Positions 8,061-18,430 are shown, counted from the first letter of the stretch. The stretch: DNA of 64,000 nucleotides from Cohnella fermenti (GCF_004801405.1 NZ_SSOB01000031.1:32049-96048); one strand, 5' to 3'. Program-made: numbers and translations. The notes: a model not told the origin generated them from the sequence alone.

Positions 8061-11000
8061 AACGGCTCATTCGATTTTTTTTGCCTTATTGACTCTTTTT
8101 TCTCGTCCTTGTATTAATTGGCGTGCTCTTCGGACTTCGCTCGGTATGGAACGAAGTTTTTCCAATGGACAAATCGTTTCATGCGATAGACGGAATCGTC
8201 GACTTGCGCGGAACGGACCTTGCGGCATCTTCTCCGTTAACGTTGGACGGGCAATGGGAATGGTATCCCGATCAGTTGTTGTCCGAGCGGCAAATTCAGG
8301 AGGAAGAGCATGCATCTCGCAGCATCCAGGTTCCGGGTAACTGGAGAGAGGCGATCATGTCCGAAGCGAATAACATCGAAGCGAATAACGGCTATGGTTA
8401 CGCAACGTATCGGCTTCGCATCCTGACCGATCCGCTTGAACAGCCCGTTGCGTTCCGGTTCCAAGCTATTCAAGCTGCCTCCGAAGTCGAGATCAACGGC
8501 AACGTTCTGGGGGGAGCCGGGGTTGTTGCCGGGACGGCAAGCGAGTACGTGCCTAGCCAATCCTCGTATGGAGTTTCATACACGGACAAGGGCGCAACGG
8601 AGATCGATCTGCTCATTCGCGTGGCGAACTTCGATGCTCCGTTCTCTGGAGGGATTACGCATTCCGTCCAATTCGGCTCAGAGATGACGATCGATAATAG
8701 GAGCTTGATTTCGCTCGTCTTGCAGTTATTGACTGTGGGTATCGTGCTGCTGCATGGGGTGTACGCTTGCATTGTCTACTTGTATAGACGCCAAGATCCA
8801 TCACTATTGCTCACAGGCATGCTTTTTTTGTGCGTTGGCGTTTCGGTATCCAGCGGCTTTGACCTAACTTTGTTCATGTGGCTGCATGTCGACTATACAT
8901 GGACGATCAAGATCAGGCCGATTGCGTTGCTGTGGAAAAACCTATTTATGTTGCTTGTCTACATGAGGTTCGCAGGAATTGCATGGCGTGGAAAGTGGTT
9001 GCGAAATTACGCAGCTATACTTGCGATGCTGACGGCGGCGTTCTTGGTTGCGCCCGTATCGGTCGTGAACAGCGTGATGGACTTGCCTATTTTCCTTGTG
9101 GTTTACTTGCTGTCGTATGTTTGGTTTATTGGGATCGTAGTCAAGGTGACCTTCAAGAAGCAAAACGACAAGGATATGAGCTGGTTGCTAGTTGCCGCGA
9201 TTAGTACGTTATCTAATCTGGCGTGGGTCATGGCGGACGATTACACGGAAGGGACGAGCGTCTATTATCCATTCGATATCTTGTTGGCCGTCATCGCCTT
9301 TTCAACCCATTTGTTCAAACAGTATTTACGCAACACCGATGAGATTAGCGAATTATACGGGCAGTTGAAGATCGCAGACAAAGCGAAAGATCGGTTTCTC
9401 GCCAATACCTCGCATGAATTGCGGACGCCGCTGCACGGCATTATGAATATCGCGGGCAATCTCTACGACAGAGAGAAGGATAGGCTTACGGAGGACAGTC
9501 GCCAAGAGATGGAGCTGCTCGGTACCATCAGTCGGCGCATGTCTTATCTGCTCGATGATCTGCTTGACGTCGTACGCTTGCGGGATCATCGCATACACTT
9601 GCAGTTGGAGCCGCTTTGCGCCCAAGCGATCGTCCCCGGCGTTATCGCGATGCTTCAATATATGGCGGAAGGCAAGTCGATCAAGCTGCACATGAATATA
9701 GCGGAATCGCTGCCGCCTGTGATGGCGGACGAGAAACGTTTGGTACAAATCATGTACAACTTGCTGCACAATGCGCTAAAGTATACGGAGCAGGGATCTA
9801 TCACCCTATCTGCCGAAGTCCGGAGCGGGCAAGCCGTGATTGATATCTCCGATACCGGCATTGGCATGGATGAGGAGACGCAGGCGCGAATATTCATGCC
9901 TTACGAACAAGGTATAGACGGAATCGACGATGGTAGAGGAATCGGGCTAGGACTTAGCATCTGCAAGCAATTGGTCGAATTGCATGGCGGCGAGCTGTCG
10001 GTCGAGTCCGCGTTAGGCAAGGGCTCGACATTCCGCGTAGCTCTTCCGTTGGCGGATGCGACCGCGCAATCGCTCGTTGGGCGGATTCGGCTTGCGGAGC
10101 GAGAAGCGGCAGCGGCAGCGCAACCGTACGAAGACTTGCGGGCGGAAGGGCGAGAGATAGACGGCAGATCTGTACGCGACGTGGTTCCGCCGTTGCTCCA
10201 TGGCGACGATATTCGCTTATTGGCAGTTGACGACGATCCGGTCAATCTGAGAGTGCTCGTCGGCATACTTGAGACAGAGCCTATCCAGGTCGTGACGGCG
10301 AGCTCCGGGGAAGAAGCGTTGCGATTGCTGGAGCAGCAATCGTGGGATCTCGTAATTGCCGATGTTATGATGCCGGGAATGTCCGGTTACCAGCTGACGC
10401 AGAGGGTGAGAGAGCGTTACTCCGCTTCGGAGCTGCCCGTGCTGTTGATGAGCGCACGCAGCCAGCCTGCCGACATCTACACGGGATTCCTGGCGGGAGC
10501 GAACGATTACGTGACCAAGCCTGCGGATGCGCTGGAGCTTCGATCCCGGATTCGCTCGTTGATCGCGCTCAAGCGATCGATCCAAGATCGGTTGCGAATG
10601 GAGGCCGCGTACTTGCAAGCGCAAATTCAGCCGCATTTTCTATTCAATACGCTCAACGCGCTGATGGTGCTTAGCAAGATCGATACGACGAGGATGCAGA
10701 AGCTGGGTGAAGCGTTCACCTCCTTCCTGCGGATCAGCTTCGATTATTTGAATACCGGGAAGAAGGTCGAGCTCGCTCACGAGCTTGCTCTTGTAGCAGC
10801 TTATCTGCACATCGAGAAGGAGCGATTCGGCGACAAGCTGGAGGTTATTCAGGAAGTAGAGCAAGGCATTCGTGTGATGCTTCCGCCGCTGTCGATCCAG
10901 CCGCTGGTCGAGAATGCCGTAAGGCATGGTCTCTTGAGCAAGGCGATAGGCGGCACGGTCCAACTGCGGGTTGCTCGCATCGAAGAAGGCGTTCTGATCG

Positions 11001-11218
11001 AGGTGCAGGATAACGGCGTTGGCCTGTCATCGGACAGGATCGAGAAGCTGCTGAATCCATCCCTGCAAGAGCAGGGCGGCATTGGCATTGTCAATACGAA
11101 TCGGCGGTTGATTCAACTGTATGGGGGCGGGCTGAGTATCGAGAGCAAGCCAGGTGAAGGAACGACGGTGGCCTTCGTTGTTCCGACGGGGCGAGCGCAG
11201 CTAGAAAGAGTTGAATAA
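8057..11218 (+). CDS. Large hybrid sensor histidine kinase, interrupted by in-frame TGA at codon 12
   Basis: Membrane sensor, about 1053 codons. The order is N-terminal signal anchor, extracytoplasmic 7TMR-DISM-type sensory domain (about 30-210), seven membrane helices (about 215-410), HisKA with phospho-His in SHELRTPLHG (about 453), HATPase (DTGIGMDEE, GRGIGLGLSICKQL), a receiver domain (LLAVDDDPVN, IADVMMPGMSGY), then a second LytS-type kinase module (QAQIQPHFLFNTLNAL and HATPase NGVGLSSD). The ATG at 8057 overlaps the regulator's stop and encodes MKRLIRFFLPY, then TGA at 8090-8092, then the hydrophobic LFFLVLVLIGVLFGLR in the same frame. The stop thus splits a signal anchor. A GTG at 8123 could start a shortened protein but lacks a ribosome site. 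It may be a nonsense mutation or a sequence error. Confidence 0.85.
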
Positions 11219-11322
11219 AGGGCTGCGACTGTGACTGTATATGGTTTGTATAGTTTGGTTTGATATCCTATTGCATGAGTCGACAAAACTTTAGGGAATG
11301 GTTTGGGAGGAGAAGAGTAACA

Positions 11323-14300
11323 GTGAGATGGAAGTCCGGCAACAAGCTTAGCAAACTTATACCTGTGATTCTTACAGCATTGTTAACAGTAGCGCCGCTT
11401 CATTCATTCGCAGCCGACCCGCCGCATTATCAAAGCTCTACAACCATCTATACCGTTGCAGCACCGGAAATAATCTATGACATAAAGTACGCCGATCTCG
11501 ACGACGATGGAAACCTGGATATGATCGTTATTCAGATTATGTCCAATCAAATCGGGGTTCTGCGAGGCAATGGCGACGGAACGTTTCAAGTGCCTCAACT
11601 TTATAATGTTGGCGACAATCCAAGGTCCGCAACCGTAGGTGATTTCAACAAAGATGGGATAAACGATATTGTCGTTGGCAGTTACAACAGCGCCTTCGTT
11701 TCCATTCTTCTTGGCAAGGCTGACGGCCAATATGAGGACGCCGTCCCATACCCGTCCGGCTATAAATCATTGTCTGTGACCTCCGGAGATTTCAATAAAG
11801 ACGGGAACTTGGATGTAGCTGCTACGAACGATTCTGCAGGCAGGGTCTCCATTCTGTACGGGAATGGCGACGGCTCCTTCCAGACGGCTGTTACGGAGAC
11901 GGTGGGAAGCTATCCGCGCATCGTGAAGTCGGGCGACTTCAATAGAGACGGGAATTTGGATTTGATCTGTACCAACGATGGCTCCAATTCGATAAGCGTC
12001 TTGCTTGGTGACGGTAATGGCGGATTCAGTAGGCAAGATTATCCGACGGGAGCCGCTCCTTTTGAATTTGCGATCGGGGATTGGAATCGCGATGGCGTGG
12101 AGGATCTTGCGGTAAACGCGAATGGCGCTGACGCAATGACGATCCTGATCGGCAACGCAGACGGCTCGTTTGGCGCACCGATCCTCTATTCGTCCGGTGG
12201 TGGGACATACCCGATCTTTATAGACGCCGGCGACATAAATGACGATGGTTATCTTGATATCCTGGTTACGACTCAAGGGTACTCTTATGTCCAATATCTT
12301 GGTAACGGCGACGGTACTTTCCAAGCGGGAATCACTTATGCCCCAACTGCTGATGTAAGAGAGGTCAACGCTGAAGATTTCAACGGCGACGGAATCCCGG
12401 ATTTGTTACTCAGATCCTACACTTCTATTGAGCTCATACTCAGCAAGTCCGAAGGGACGGTCGCCTTCGATTCGGCTGCTTACTCCGTCTCCGAGGACGG
12501 AGGGTCCGCCATCGTTACCATCGTTCGAAGCGACAGCTACGGGCCGACGACGGTACGATTGACGACGACGGACGGCTCCGCCACTGCCGGTACCGATTAT
12601 ACGGCAGTCACGGATACGATCTCGTTCCTGGCCGGCGAAACGGTCAAGACCTATCCGATCCCGATTGACGATAACGCGGTGTACTCCGGCAATCGGATGT
12701 TTACGGCAACGCTCTCCGATCCTTCGAACATGGTGTCGCTGGGAGCGCAATCAAGCGCGAGCATCACGATTATGGAGGACGAGCTGCCGGATACGACGGC
12801 TCCGACCGTAGATGTGACGAAGTTCACGGCTATCGACAACTATGACGGAACGCCGGATCAACTGCTCGGATCGGCGAATGCGATCGGCGAGTCCGGAGCG
12901 AACGTTCGCGCTTACGCCTGGAACGACGCCAATGACGACAACGCGATCGATGCGGGCGAGTTGTCGGCGACGGGAGTGGATCTGGGAACGAGCGCTGCCG
13001 ACGGCTCCGTATCCGCGGCCGATCTGGGCGATCTGCCGCCCGGCTCGTACAAGTATGTCCTTACCGCAACGGACGCTGCTGGCAACGAATCGCTGCGAGT
13101 AGTGAGCGCAGCCATCTCCGTTATCCTATCGAAGGCGGCTATGCCGCAGGATAGCGAGATCAGCCCGACGACGGCGACGTTTGATATAAATCCGGCGAAC
13201 CGGTCAGATGTAACGACGGAGATGACGCTGAACGGCAACACGCTGACGGGCATTGTGAACGGCGGGTCGCCGTTGGTAGAAGACGAGGACTACACGGTAG
13301 TGGACGACACCGTCACGATTGGTCAGAGCTACTTGGCAGAGCAGCCGGTAGGCTCGACGACGCTGACGTTTACATTCAGTGCCGGATCTGAGCAGACATT
13401 AGTGATAACGGTGAGCGATTCGACGCCGACGACGTATGGCGTCATTTACGATGGCAATACGTCCGACGGAGGCACGGCCCCGACGGAGACGAATAAGGCA
13501 TCCGGTGCGACCTTCGCGGCGAAAGCGAACACGTTCACGAAGACGGGCTACACGTTCTCGGGATGGAATACGGAGGCGGATGGCGAAGGAACGGCGTATG
13601 CAGAAGGCGCAACGGTGACGATGCCAACCGCGGCGCTCACGCTGTATGCGCAATGGTCTGCGATCCCGACGTACGCGATCAGTCCGTTGTCGAACGAGAC
13701 GCTGAATGCGTTGACAGCAGGCTATGCATCAGGGACGCAGGATACGATAACGGTGACCGTGACGCAGACGGGAACGGGAGACTTGACTGCCTTGGCGACA
13801 ACGCTGAGCGGGACGAATGCGAGCAGCTTTACGATTACGCAGCCAGTAGCTACTACTCTTAATAGCGGGATGCCGTCCACGACTTTTACGTTGAAGCCGA
13901 ACGACGGACTTGCTGCAGGAACCTATACGGCAACGGTAACGGTATCGGCGACCCATATGACGCCAGTGACCTTTACGGTGACACAGGTTGTTAACCGCGC
14001 CGACAGCGGCAGTTCAACATCTTCGAATACGACTGTCGATTTGGTTATCGACCTGAACGGAACCAGGCTTGATCCGGACACTATCGATACGACGAAGCCG
14101 TCCGTCACGCTGCAAGTGACGCCGAAGGACGGCGTAGCTTATGTCAGCATCCCTGGCAGCCTATTAACGAGATTTGCGGGTCAGAACGCAACCTTCTTCA
14201 TCGAGATTCAGGCGCCTTATGGCAGTTACCGAGTGCCGGTTAATCTGGCTTCCCTCGTTCCGGGACTGCAGGATTTGCTTGCCGCGAACAAATTGAATGC

Positions 14301-15243
14301 CGAGGATATCAGCTTCAAAATCACGCTGACCGACAAGTCCGGGGACGCGGACATTCAGGCGGCGTTTGCACGTGGCTTGCCGAACGGCAAGGTAATGGGC
14401 GCCATTGTGGATTTCAGCATCGAGATCATCAATACCAAGACCAAGCAACCGGTTGGTGCGGCAGACAAGTTCAGCAAGGCGATGGTAAGAATCATCCCGA
14501 TGCCGAAGGAAATGACCGACCTACCGGATCAATGGGGCGCGTTCCGCTATAACGAAACGGCGAAACAATTCGAGTTTGTCCCTGCACGCAAGGTGCAAAT
14601 CGAGGGCAACTGGTATGTGATGATCAGCTCATTATCGAACAGTGTGTATGTCGTGGCGGACAATTCGGTCTACTTCACTGATGTACGACAAGATTGGAGC
14701 CAACCTTTCATTGATCTGGCGGCGGCAAAAGGTCTTGTTAACGGCGTAGGCGGCGGCTTGTATGATCCGAATAAAGAGGTAACCAGGGCGGAATTCGCCG
14801 CGATGCTCGTACGGGCGCTTGGACGCGGCCATTCAACCAACACGGCAGCGCCATATGAGGATGTAAAGCAAGGAGCTTGGTATTATAGCGAGGTAGCCCA
14901 AGCGAAGGAACTCGGCCTATTGGCGTTCGCGAGCAGCAACCGCTTTAAGCCGGAGCAAGTGCTGACGCGCGAGGAAATGGCGAGTATGCTGGCGGCTGCC
15001 ATTGAACTTGAGAAGCTGCCATCCACAGGAGAAAAGGTTAGCTTGAATGGCTACAAGGATATGGGAAGGATAGACCCAATCTATATGGAGGACGTTCGAT
15101 TAATGGTTAGTCTTAACATCATGAATGGTACCAGCAAGGATACGTTCAGTCCGGAAGGCGAGACGACACGTGCGCAAGCGGCGGCCGTTCTTGTACGGGC
15201 ACTTCGGGTGCTTGGATTCATTGATCAATTGAACCATCCATAA
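11323..15243 (+). CDS. Secreted S-layer-anchored mosaic protein (FG-GAP, Calx-beta, Ig-like, InlB-type, 3 SLH)
   Basis: Surface protein of about 1306 residues. The order is signal peptide (KLIPVILTALLTVAPLHSFAA), seven FG-GAP/VCBS repeats with calcium-binding-like loops (for example DFNKDGNLD, DFNRDGNLD, DINDDGYLD), a Calx-beta domain with VSEDGGSAIVTIVR, a domain with NDANDDNAIDAGE, a CBM_X2-like domain (SEISPTTATFD), an InlB/Flg_new repeat (GYTFSGWNTEADGEG), a further Ig-like domain, and three C-terminal SLH repeats (VTRAEFAAML, LTREEMASML, TTRAQAAAVL) that bind cell-wall polymers. I place the start at GTG 11323, 10 bases after GGGAGGAG, because it leaves a clean signal peptide; the frame is open to ATG 11260. 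Ligand is unknown. Confidence 0.88.
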   Translation: MRWKSGNKLSKLIPVILTALLTVAPLHSFAADPPHYQSSTTIYTVAAPEIIYDIKYADLDDDGNLDMIVIQIMSNQIGVLRGNGDGTFQVPQLYNVGDNPRSATVGDFNKDGINDIVVGSYNSAFVSILLGKADGQYEDAVPYPSGYKSLSVTSGDFNKDGNLDVAATNDSAGRVSILYGNGDGSFQTAVTETVGSYPRIVKSGDFNRDGNLDLICTNDGSNSISVLLGDGNGGFSRQDYPTGAAPFEFAIGDWNRDGVEDLAVNANGADAMTILIGNADGSFGAPILYSSGGGTYPIFIDAGDINDDGYLDILVTTQGYSYVQYLGNGDGTFQAGITYAPTADVREVNAEDFNGDGIPDLLLRSYTSIELILSKSEGTVAFDSAAYSVSEDGGSAIVTIVRSDSYGPTTVRLTTTDGSATAGTDYTAVTDTISFLAGETVKTYPIPIDDNAVYSGNRMFTATLSDPSNMVSLGAQSSASITIMEDELPDTTAPTVDVTKFTAIDNYDGTPDQLLGSANAIGESGANVRAYAWNDANDDNAIDAGELSATGVDLGTSAADGSVSAADLGDLPPGSYKYVLTATDAAGNESLRVVSAAISVILSKAAMPQDSEISPTTATFDINPANRSDVTTEMTLNGNTLTGIVNGGSPLVEDEDYTVVDDTVTIGQSYLAEQPVGSTTLTFTFSAGSEQTLVITVSDSTPTTYGVIYDGNTSDGGTAPTETNKASGATFAAKANTFTKTGYTFSGWNTEADGEGTAYAEGATVTMPTAALTLYAQWSAIPTYAISPLSNETLNALTAGYASGTQDTITVTVTQTGTGDLTALATTLSGTNASSFTITQPVATTLNSGMPSTTFTLKPNDGLAAGTYTATVTVSATHMTPVTFTVTQVVNRADSGSSTSSNTTVDLVIDLNGTRLDPDTIDTTKPSVTLQVTPKDGVAYVSIPGSLLTRFAGQNATFFIEIQAPYGSYRVPVNLASLVPGLQDLLAANKLNAEDISFKITLTDKSGDADIQAAFARGLPNGKVMGAIVDFSIEIINTKTKQPVGAADKFSKAMVRIIPMPKEMTDLPDQWGAFRYNETAKQFEFVPARKVQIEGNWYVMISSLSNSVYVVADNSVYFTDVRQDWSQPFIDLAAAKGLVNGVGGGLYDPNKEVTRAEFAAMLVRALGRGHSTNTAAPYEDVKQGAWYYSEVAQAKELGLLAFASSNRFKPEQVLTREEMASMLAAAIELEKLPSTGEKVSLNGYKDMGRIDPIYMEDVRLMVSLNIMNGTSKDTFSPEGETTRAQAAAVLVRALRVLGFIDQLNHP

Positions 15244-15251
15244 GTCAAAAT

Positions 15252-15294
15252 CAAAGACCGTCCAATGGAGTCGAATCCATCAGGACGGTCTTTG
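15252..15294 (+). terminator. Terminator after the SLH protein gene
   Basis: A 12-bp perfect stem (15252-15263 with 15283-15294) with a 19-base loop starts nine bases after the stop codon. Confidence 0.8.
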
Positions 15295-15342
15295 GTTTGA
15301 CTGTGCTCTTCATGACTGACGGATAAATAGGAGATCTACCAA

Positions 15343-15384
15343 AAATCCCGCTTGAATTGGAAAAGTCCATTCAAGCGGGATTTT
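15343..15384 (+). terminator. Second intrinsic terminator
   Basis: A 15-bp perfect stem (15343-15357 with 15369-15383) is followed by TTTATTATTTA. It can act on the plus strand as a backup terminator; the A-run on the left would also give a U-tract on the minus strand. Confidence 0.75.
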
Positions 15385-15906
15385 ATTATTTATCATGACA
15401 TTTTACCGCTAATTCACCCCCTTTCGATAAAATGAATCGAAAAAATGGCCATTCGACATGCCCGCGCGTTGCCGTATATATGCGAAAAACAACTATGACA
15501 ACAAGGACAGTTGTCACCCCCTACCATGAAAATTTTTCGTATGCGGCCATCCGAAGAGGCGGTTGGAGAGGGAGATGTGCGGGAAACCCGCCTATCGACA
15601 GTTCGTTCCACTTGCCATCCTGCCCGGCAACGCTTCCAACTCCCCCATATGTGTTTTCCCTCTGGCGGGATTAGGTCTCTTCTCCCTTTCGCTCAGGATA
15701 AGGAGGTACAAGGGGAATCGGCAGTCCTAAGACCAAAGCGAATCATCGGCGAGCGAAGGTTCCTGAGCCAAGGGGAGAAGAGGCATAAGGGTTCAGAAGG
15801 GGGATAGCGCCTCTCTTATCACCATAATATGGATATCGATTCGCCGACTCACCAACATGCCGATCGTGTCGGGACGGTAGACGGCCCGGACGCCGGCTCC
15901 TCCCTC
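15385..15906 (+). other. Gene-free stretch with a long inverted repeat
   Basis: No convincing gene is seen; the open frames here have no ribosome site or recognisable family. The main structure is an imperfect inverted repeat, 15677-15698 with 15761-15782: CTCTTCTCCC pairs with GGGAGAAGAG and GCTCAGGA with TCCTGAGC, across a 62-base loop. A further short pairing (AGAGGC near 15780 with GCCTCT near 15810) follows. It could be a structured RNA or the remains of a small mobile element. Confidence 0.4.
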
Positions 15907-16980
15907 TATTCAAGCTTGCACAAGACGAGGGAAGAAGGTGCGAGCCGCACTTCGTACCGAACGGAGCCGTCCGCGTCCGTGCCGAGCCTCTTCGGATGCT
16001 CCCGCCCGGCGATCCGGATCAGCTCGCGGCCTTCCGGCACGCGGACGGTCCAACGCTGCGGGATCGGAGCGAAGTTCTCGAGCACGAACGTCCCGTTGTC
16101 GTAAGCGAACCAGCCCGCCTCGCCGGGGCCGTCGATCCGGTATGGAGCGACATCGCCCGCCAGCACGGCGCGCAGCTTCGAGGGCGACGTCCTCCGGCAG
16201 CTTCCACAGATCCGCGTAGTCGTCGGGAATGACAAGCGTATGAATTCGGCCCCGGCTGTAATTGTCGTACATCAGAACCGGAATGTTGTTGTGCCCCTTC
16301 AGCGCGACGATGGACTGCCAGGTGCCGTTCGTGCTGTAGTCGAGAATCGGGAAGAGCAGCTCCTCCCGCGACTCGGAGAACCGATCGAAGGTACAGCTAT
16401 GCGTCTCGGTTGCGAATTTGCTCACGGCCAGTTTTTTCCCCGTTGGATGCAAGGTCGTGAACTCCTCGGCCCCTCTCCCGCTCATCCTCGCCACGAAGCT
16501 GGACGTCATGACGATCTGTCCTCCCGCACGCAGATACCCCTTCATCTTCTCGATAATGCCCTCGTCCCGGGCCGCGTTCGCGGTAATGAGCAACGGCTGG
16601 GACACCTCGGTTGGAAAATCGGGAGAGAGCTCGAACGGAATCGCCAGCATCCCCAGGTAATCGTACAGATGGTCCTCGCCCTTGGCGTGATGAGGCTCGT
16701 AGACGTAAGCGCCGACCGGACGGCCGAGCGCCGCCGCCGCTTCGTCCAGCTTATCGAGCTGGAAGCCGAGGGCGGGGACGTGAACGCTGTCCTTCAGCAG
16801 GGAGTAGCAGAACAGGGTACCCGGACGCCTGGTAGGCTTCGTTCCAGTTCGGGTACTTGATGATCATCCTCGCCTTCGGGTTGACCGCCCGCGCCGGCTT
16901 CAGGATGAACAGCCGGCTGTAGCCGGGGCGGTAGGCGTCGCCGAGCGTGAGATACGGGTCTTCGCTGAGCGAAGTTGATG
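15907..16980 (-). pseudogene. Frameshifted, internally deleted protein gene
   Basis: Coding sequence is continuous only across several frames on the minus strand. From 16980 downward: SLSEDPYLTLGDAYRPGYSR, IIKYPNWNEAYQASG, then a frame jump to LFCYSLLKDSVHVPALGFQL, then from about 16650 MLAIPFELSPDFP to IPDDYADLWKLPEDVAL, then another jump near 16160 to LRAVLAGDVAPYRIDGPGEA and a normal C-terminus ending at 15907. The start codon is missing, and a large deletion after YQASG is likely. The KYPNWNEAYQ region recalls large carbohydrate-active proteins in Paenibacillus sugar loci, but I cannot name the family securely. It lies divergent from the GntR/LacI regulator, so it may once have been a target. 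Confidence 0.75.
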
Positions 16981-16993
16981 GAAAACGTTTTAC
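16980..16993. promoter_or_regulatory. LacI-type palindrome (operator or cre-like)
   Basis: GGAAAACGTTTTAC contains the perfect palindrome AAAACGTTTT with the central CG seen in LacI/GalR-family and CcpA sites. It sits at the truncated 5' edge of the pseudogene, 160 bases before the GntR/LacI-type regulator. Confidence 0.45.
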
Positions 16994-17154
16994 TTCTATT
17001 TATTACACATGAAATATGCTGAAACGGCGGAAACGATGGTTTGGGAGAAAACAGATAAATCGCGCAAAATTTCTTTTCGTTTGAACAAGCCCTGTTGACT
17101 AAATGCTATAATTGATATATTTTGATGATAATACACAGTAAGGAGCAATAGCAT

Positions 17155-18333
17155 ATGCAAAATGAGCGTCCACCATTGTACGTTCAAATCCAGCAATATT
17201 TTAAAAACCTGATTCACCGTCAGGAATTGAAAAGCAACGACAAGATTCCATCCGAGAAGGAATTGATGGAGCAATTCGATGTCAGCCGGATTACGGTGGC
17301 CAATGCGCTTGTGCAGTTGGCCAAGGAAGGCTGGATCTACCGGGTGCCCGGCAGAGGGAGCTTCGTGAGCGAGCGTATCGGCGAGCTGATCGGCGGACTG
17401 TCGGAGGAGCGCTTGTCCGAGACGGAGGTCGTCACGCCGGATTATCCGATGACGGCTGCGGGAGGGCAGAGAGCCGCAGGCCGAACGATCGGACTGATTC
17501 TGCCGGAGCTTGCGGACCACTTCGCCCTTCGACTTATTGAAGGCATCAACCGCAGGCTGACGGAGAAGGATTATCGCTTGCACATCGCGCTTACATCCAA
17601 TTCGATCGACAGGGAGAAGGAAGCGATCCGGAGCTTGCTCCAATTCGGCGTCCAGGGGCTGCTTATATTTCCGTGCGATGCGGAGACCTACAATGAGGAG
17701 ATTCTGTCGCTGAAGGCGGTCGGATTCCCGTTCGTGCTGATCGACCGCTACCTGGCCGGTATCGACACGAATGTCGTTCGCAGCGACGGGCTGATCGGCG
17801 GCAAGCGGGCGGTGGACTACCTGTGGGAGCTCGGCCATCGGGACATTGCGATCTGCTCGGATTCCATCCTGCCGACGATTACGGTCGAGGACCGCATTGG
17901 CGGCTATATGGAGTCGCTCAAGCACCACGAGGCGCTGATCAATCCCGCGTTGATTCTGACGGACTTTAATGTGGATTATCAGAACGCCGACGAGACCCAC
18001 CCGCTGTACCGCTTCGTCAAGAATCGTATGGCAACCGCCTATATTACGCTTAACGGCAGGCTCGGCGTTCATATTGCTTCGATCTGCCGGAGCATCGGCC
18101 TCCGAATACCGGAGGATGTCTCGATTCTGACCTTCGACGATCCGTATTCGGGGCTTGCCGAGGACGGCTTCTACTCTCACATCTCCCAATCGGAGGCAAC
18201 GATGGGGGAGAAGGCGGCATCCATATTAACGGATGTCATCGAGGAACGACAAGGCCGGGAGCGCTATGTCAAGACGGTAATGGCGCCCGAATTGGTCGTT
18301 CGCCACTCCGCCGGTCCGGTATCGGGCGCATGA
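17155..18333 (+). CDS. GntR-type HTH regulator with LacI-like sugar-binding domain
   Basis: Sugar-responsive transcription factor of 392 residues. The N-terminus is a GntR-family winged helix (about 7-72: PSEKELMEQFDVSRITVANAL, VPGRGSFVSE); the rest is a periplasmic-binding-like effector domain of the LacI/GalR type (IGLILPELADHFALRLIEGI near 115, DRYLAGIDTNVVRSDG, ELGHRDIAICSD, PEDVSILTFDD). AraR has the same architecture. AAGGAGCAATAGC precedes the ATG. TTGACT at 17095-17100 and AT-rich sequence downstream form a likely promoter. The transporter and mannosidase genes directly follow, so it is the likely local regulator. Confidence 0.9.
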   Translation: MQNERPPLYVQIQQYFKNLIHRQELKSNDKIPSEKELMEQFDVSRITVANALVQLAKEGWIYRVPGRGSFVSERIGELIGGLSEERLSETEVVTPDYPMTAAGGQRAAGRTIGLILPELADHFALRLIEGINRRLTEKDYRLHIALTSNSIDREKEAIRSLLQFGVQGLLIFPCDAETYNEEILSLKAVGFPFVLIDRYLAGIDTNVVRSDGLIGGKRAVDYLWELGHRDIAICSDSILPTITVEDRIGGYMESLKHHEALINPALILTDFNVDYQNADETHPLYRFVKNRMATAYITLNGRLGVHIASICRSIGLRIPEDVSILTFDDPYSGLAEDGFYSHISQSEATMGEKAASILTDVIEERQGRERYVKTVMAPELVVRHSAGPVSGA

Positions 18334-18337
18334 AGGA

Positions 18338-18371
18338 CATAATGGATTGAACTCCATAATGGATTGAACTC
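18338..18371 (+). repeat. Perfect 17-bp tandem duplication
   Basis: CATAATGGATTGAACTC occurs twice without a gap (18338-18354 and 18355-18371), just after the regulator stop codon and before its terminator. Confidence 0.95.
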
Positions 18372-18375
18372 TCCG

Positions 18376-18406
18376 AAGGAGCTGCACATAGCGGCTCCTT
18401 TTATTT
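18376..18406 (+). terminator. Terminator after the GntR/LacI regulator
   Basis: AAGGAGC pairs with GCTCCTT over an 11-base loop, and the stem runs into TTTTATTT. Confidence 0.75.
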
Positions 18407-18409
18407 GAT

Positions 18410-18430
18410 ATATTTAATATATTCAATATT
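18410..18430. promoter_or_regulatory. AT-rich motif, candidate operator of the mannoside permease operon
   Basis: On the minus strand this reads ATATTGAATATATTAAATAT. The same 20-mer with one difference occurs at 20416-20435, and a related form lies in the promoter at 28134-28165. It overlaps the upstream edge of the promoter TTTACA (18429-18434), 17 bases, TATAAT (18452-18457). The GntR/LacI regulator next door is the natural candidate to bind it. Confidence 0.5.

Noticed and set aside
8090..8092. TGA read as selenocysteine
   Set aside because: It falls in a signal anchor, where no redox residue is expected, and no SECIS-like hairpin was recognised after it.
15677..15782. T-box or known riboswitch
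   Set aside because: No T-box sequence or known aptamer core was seen, and no gene on the plus strand follows within reach.
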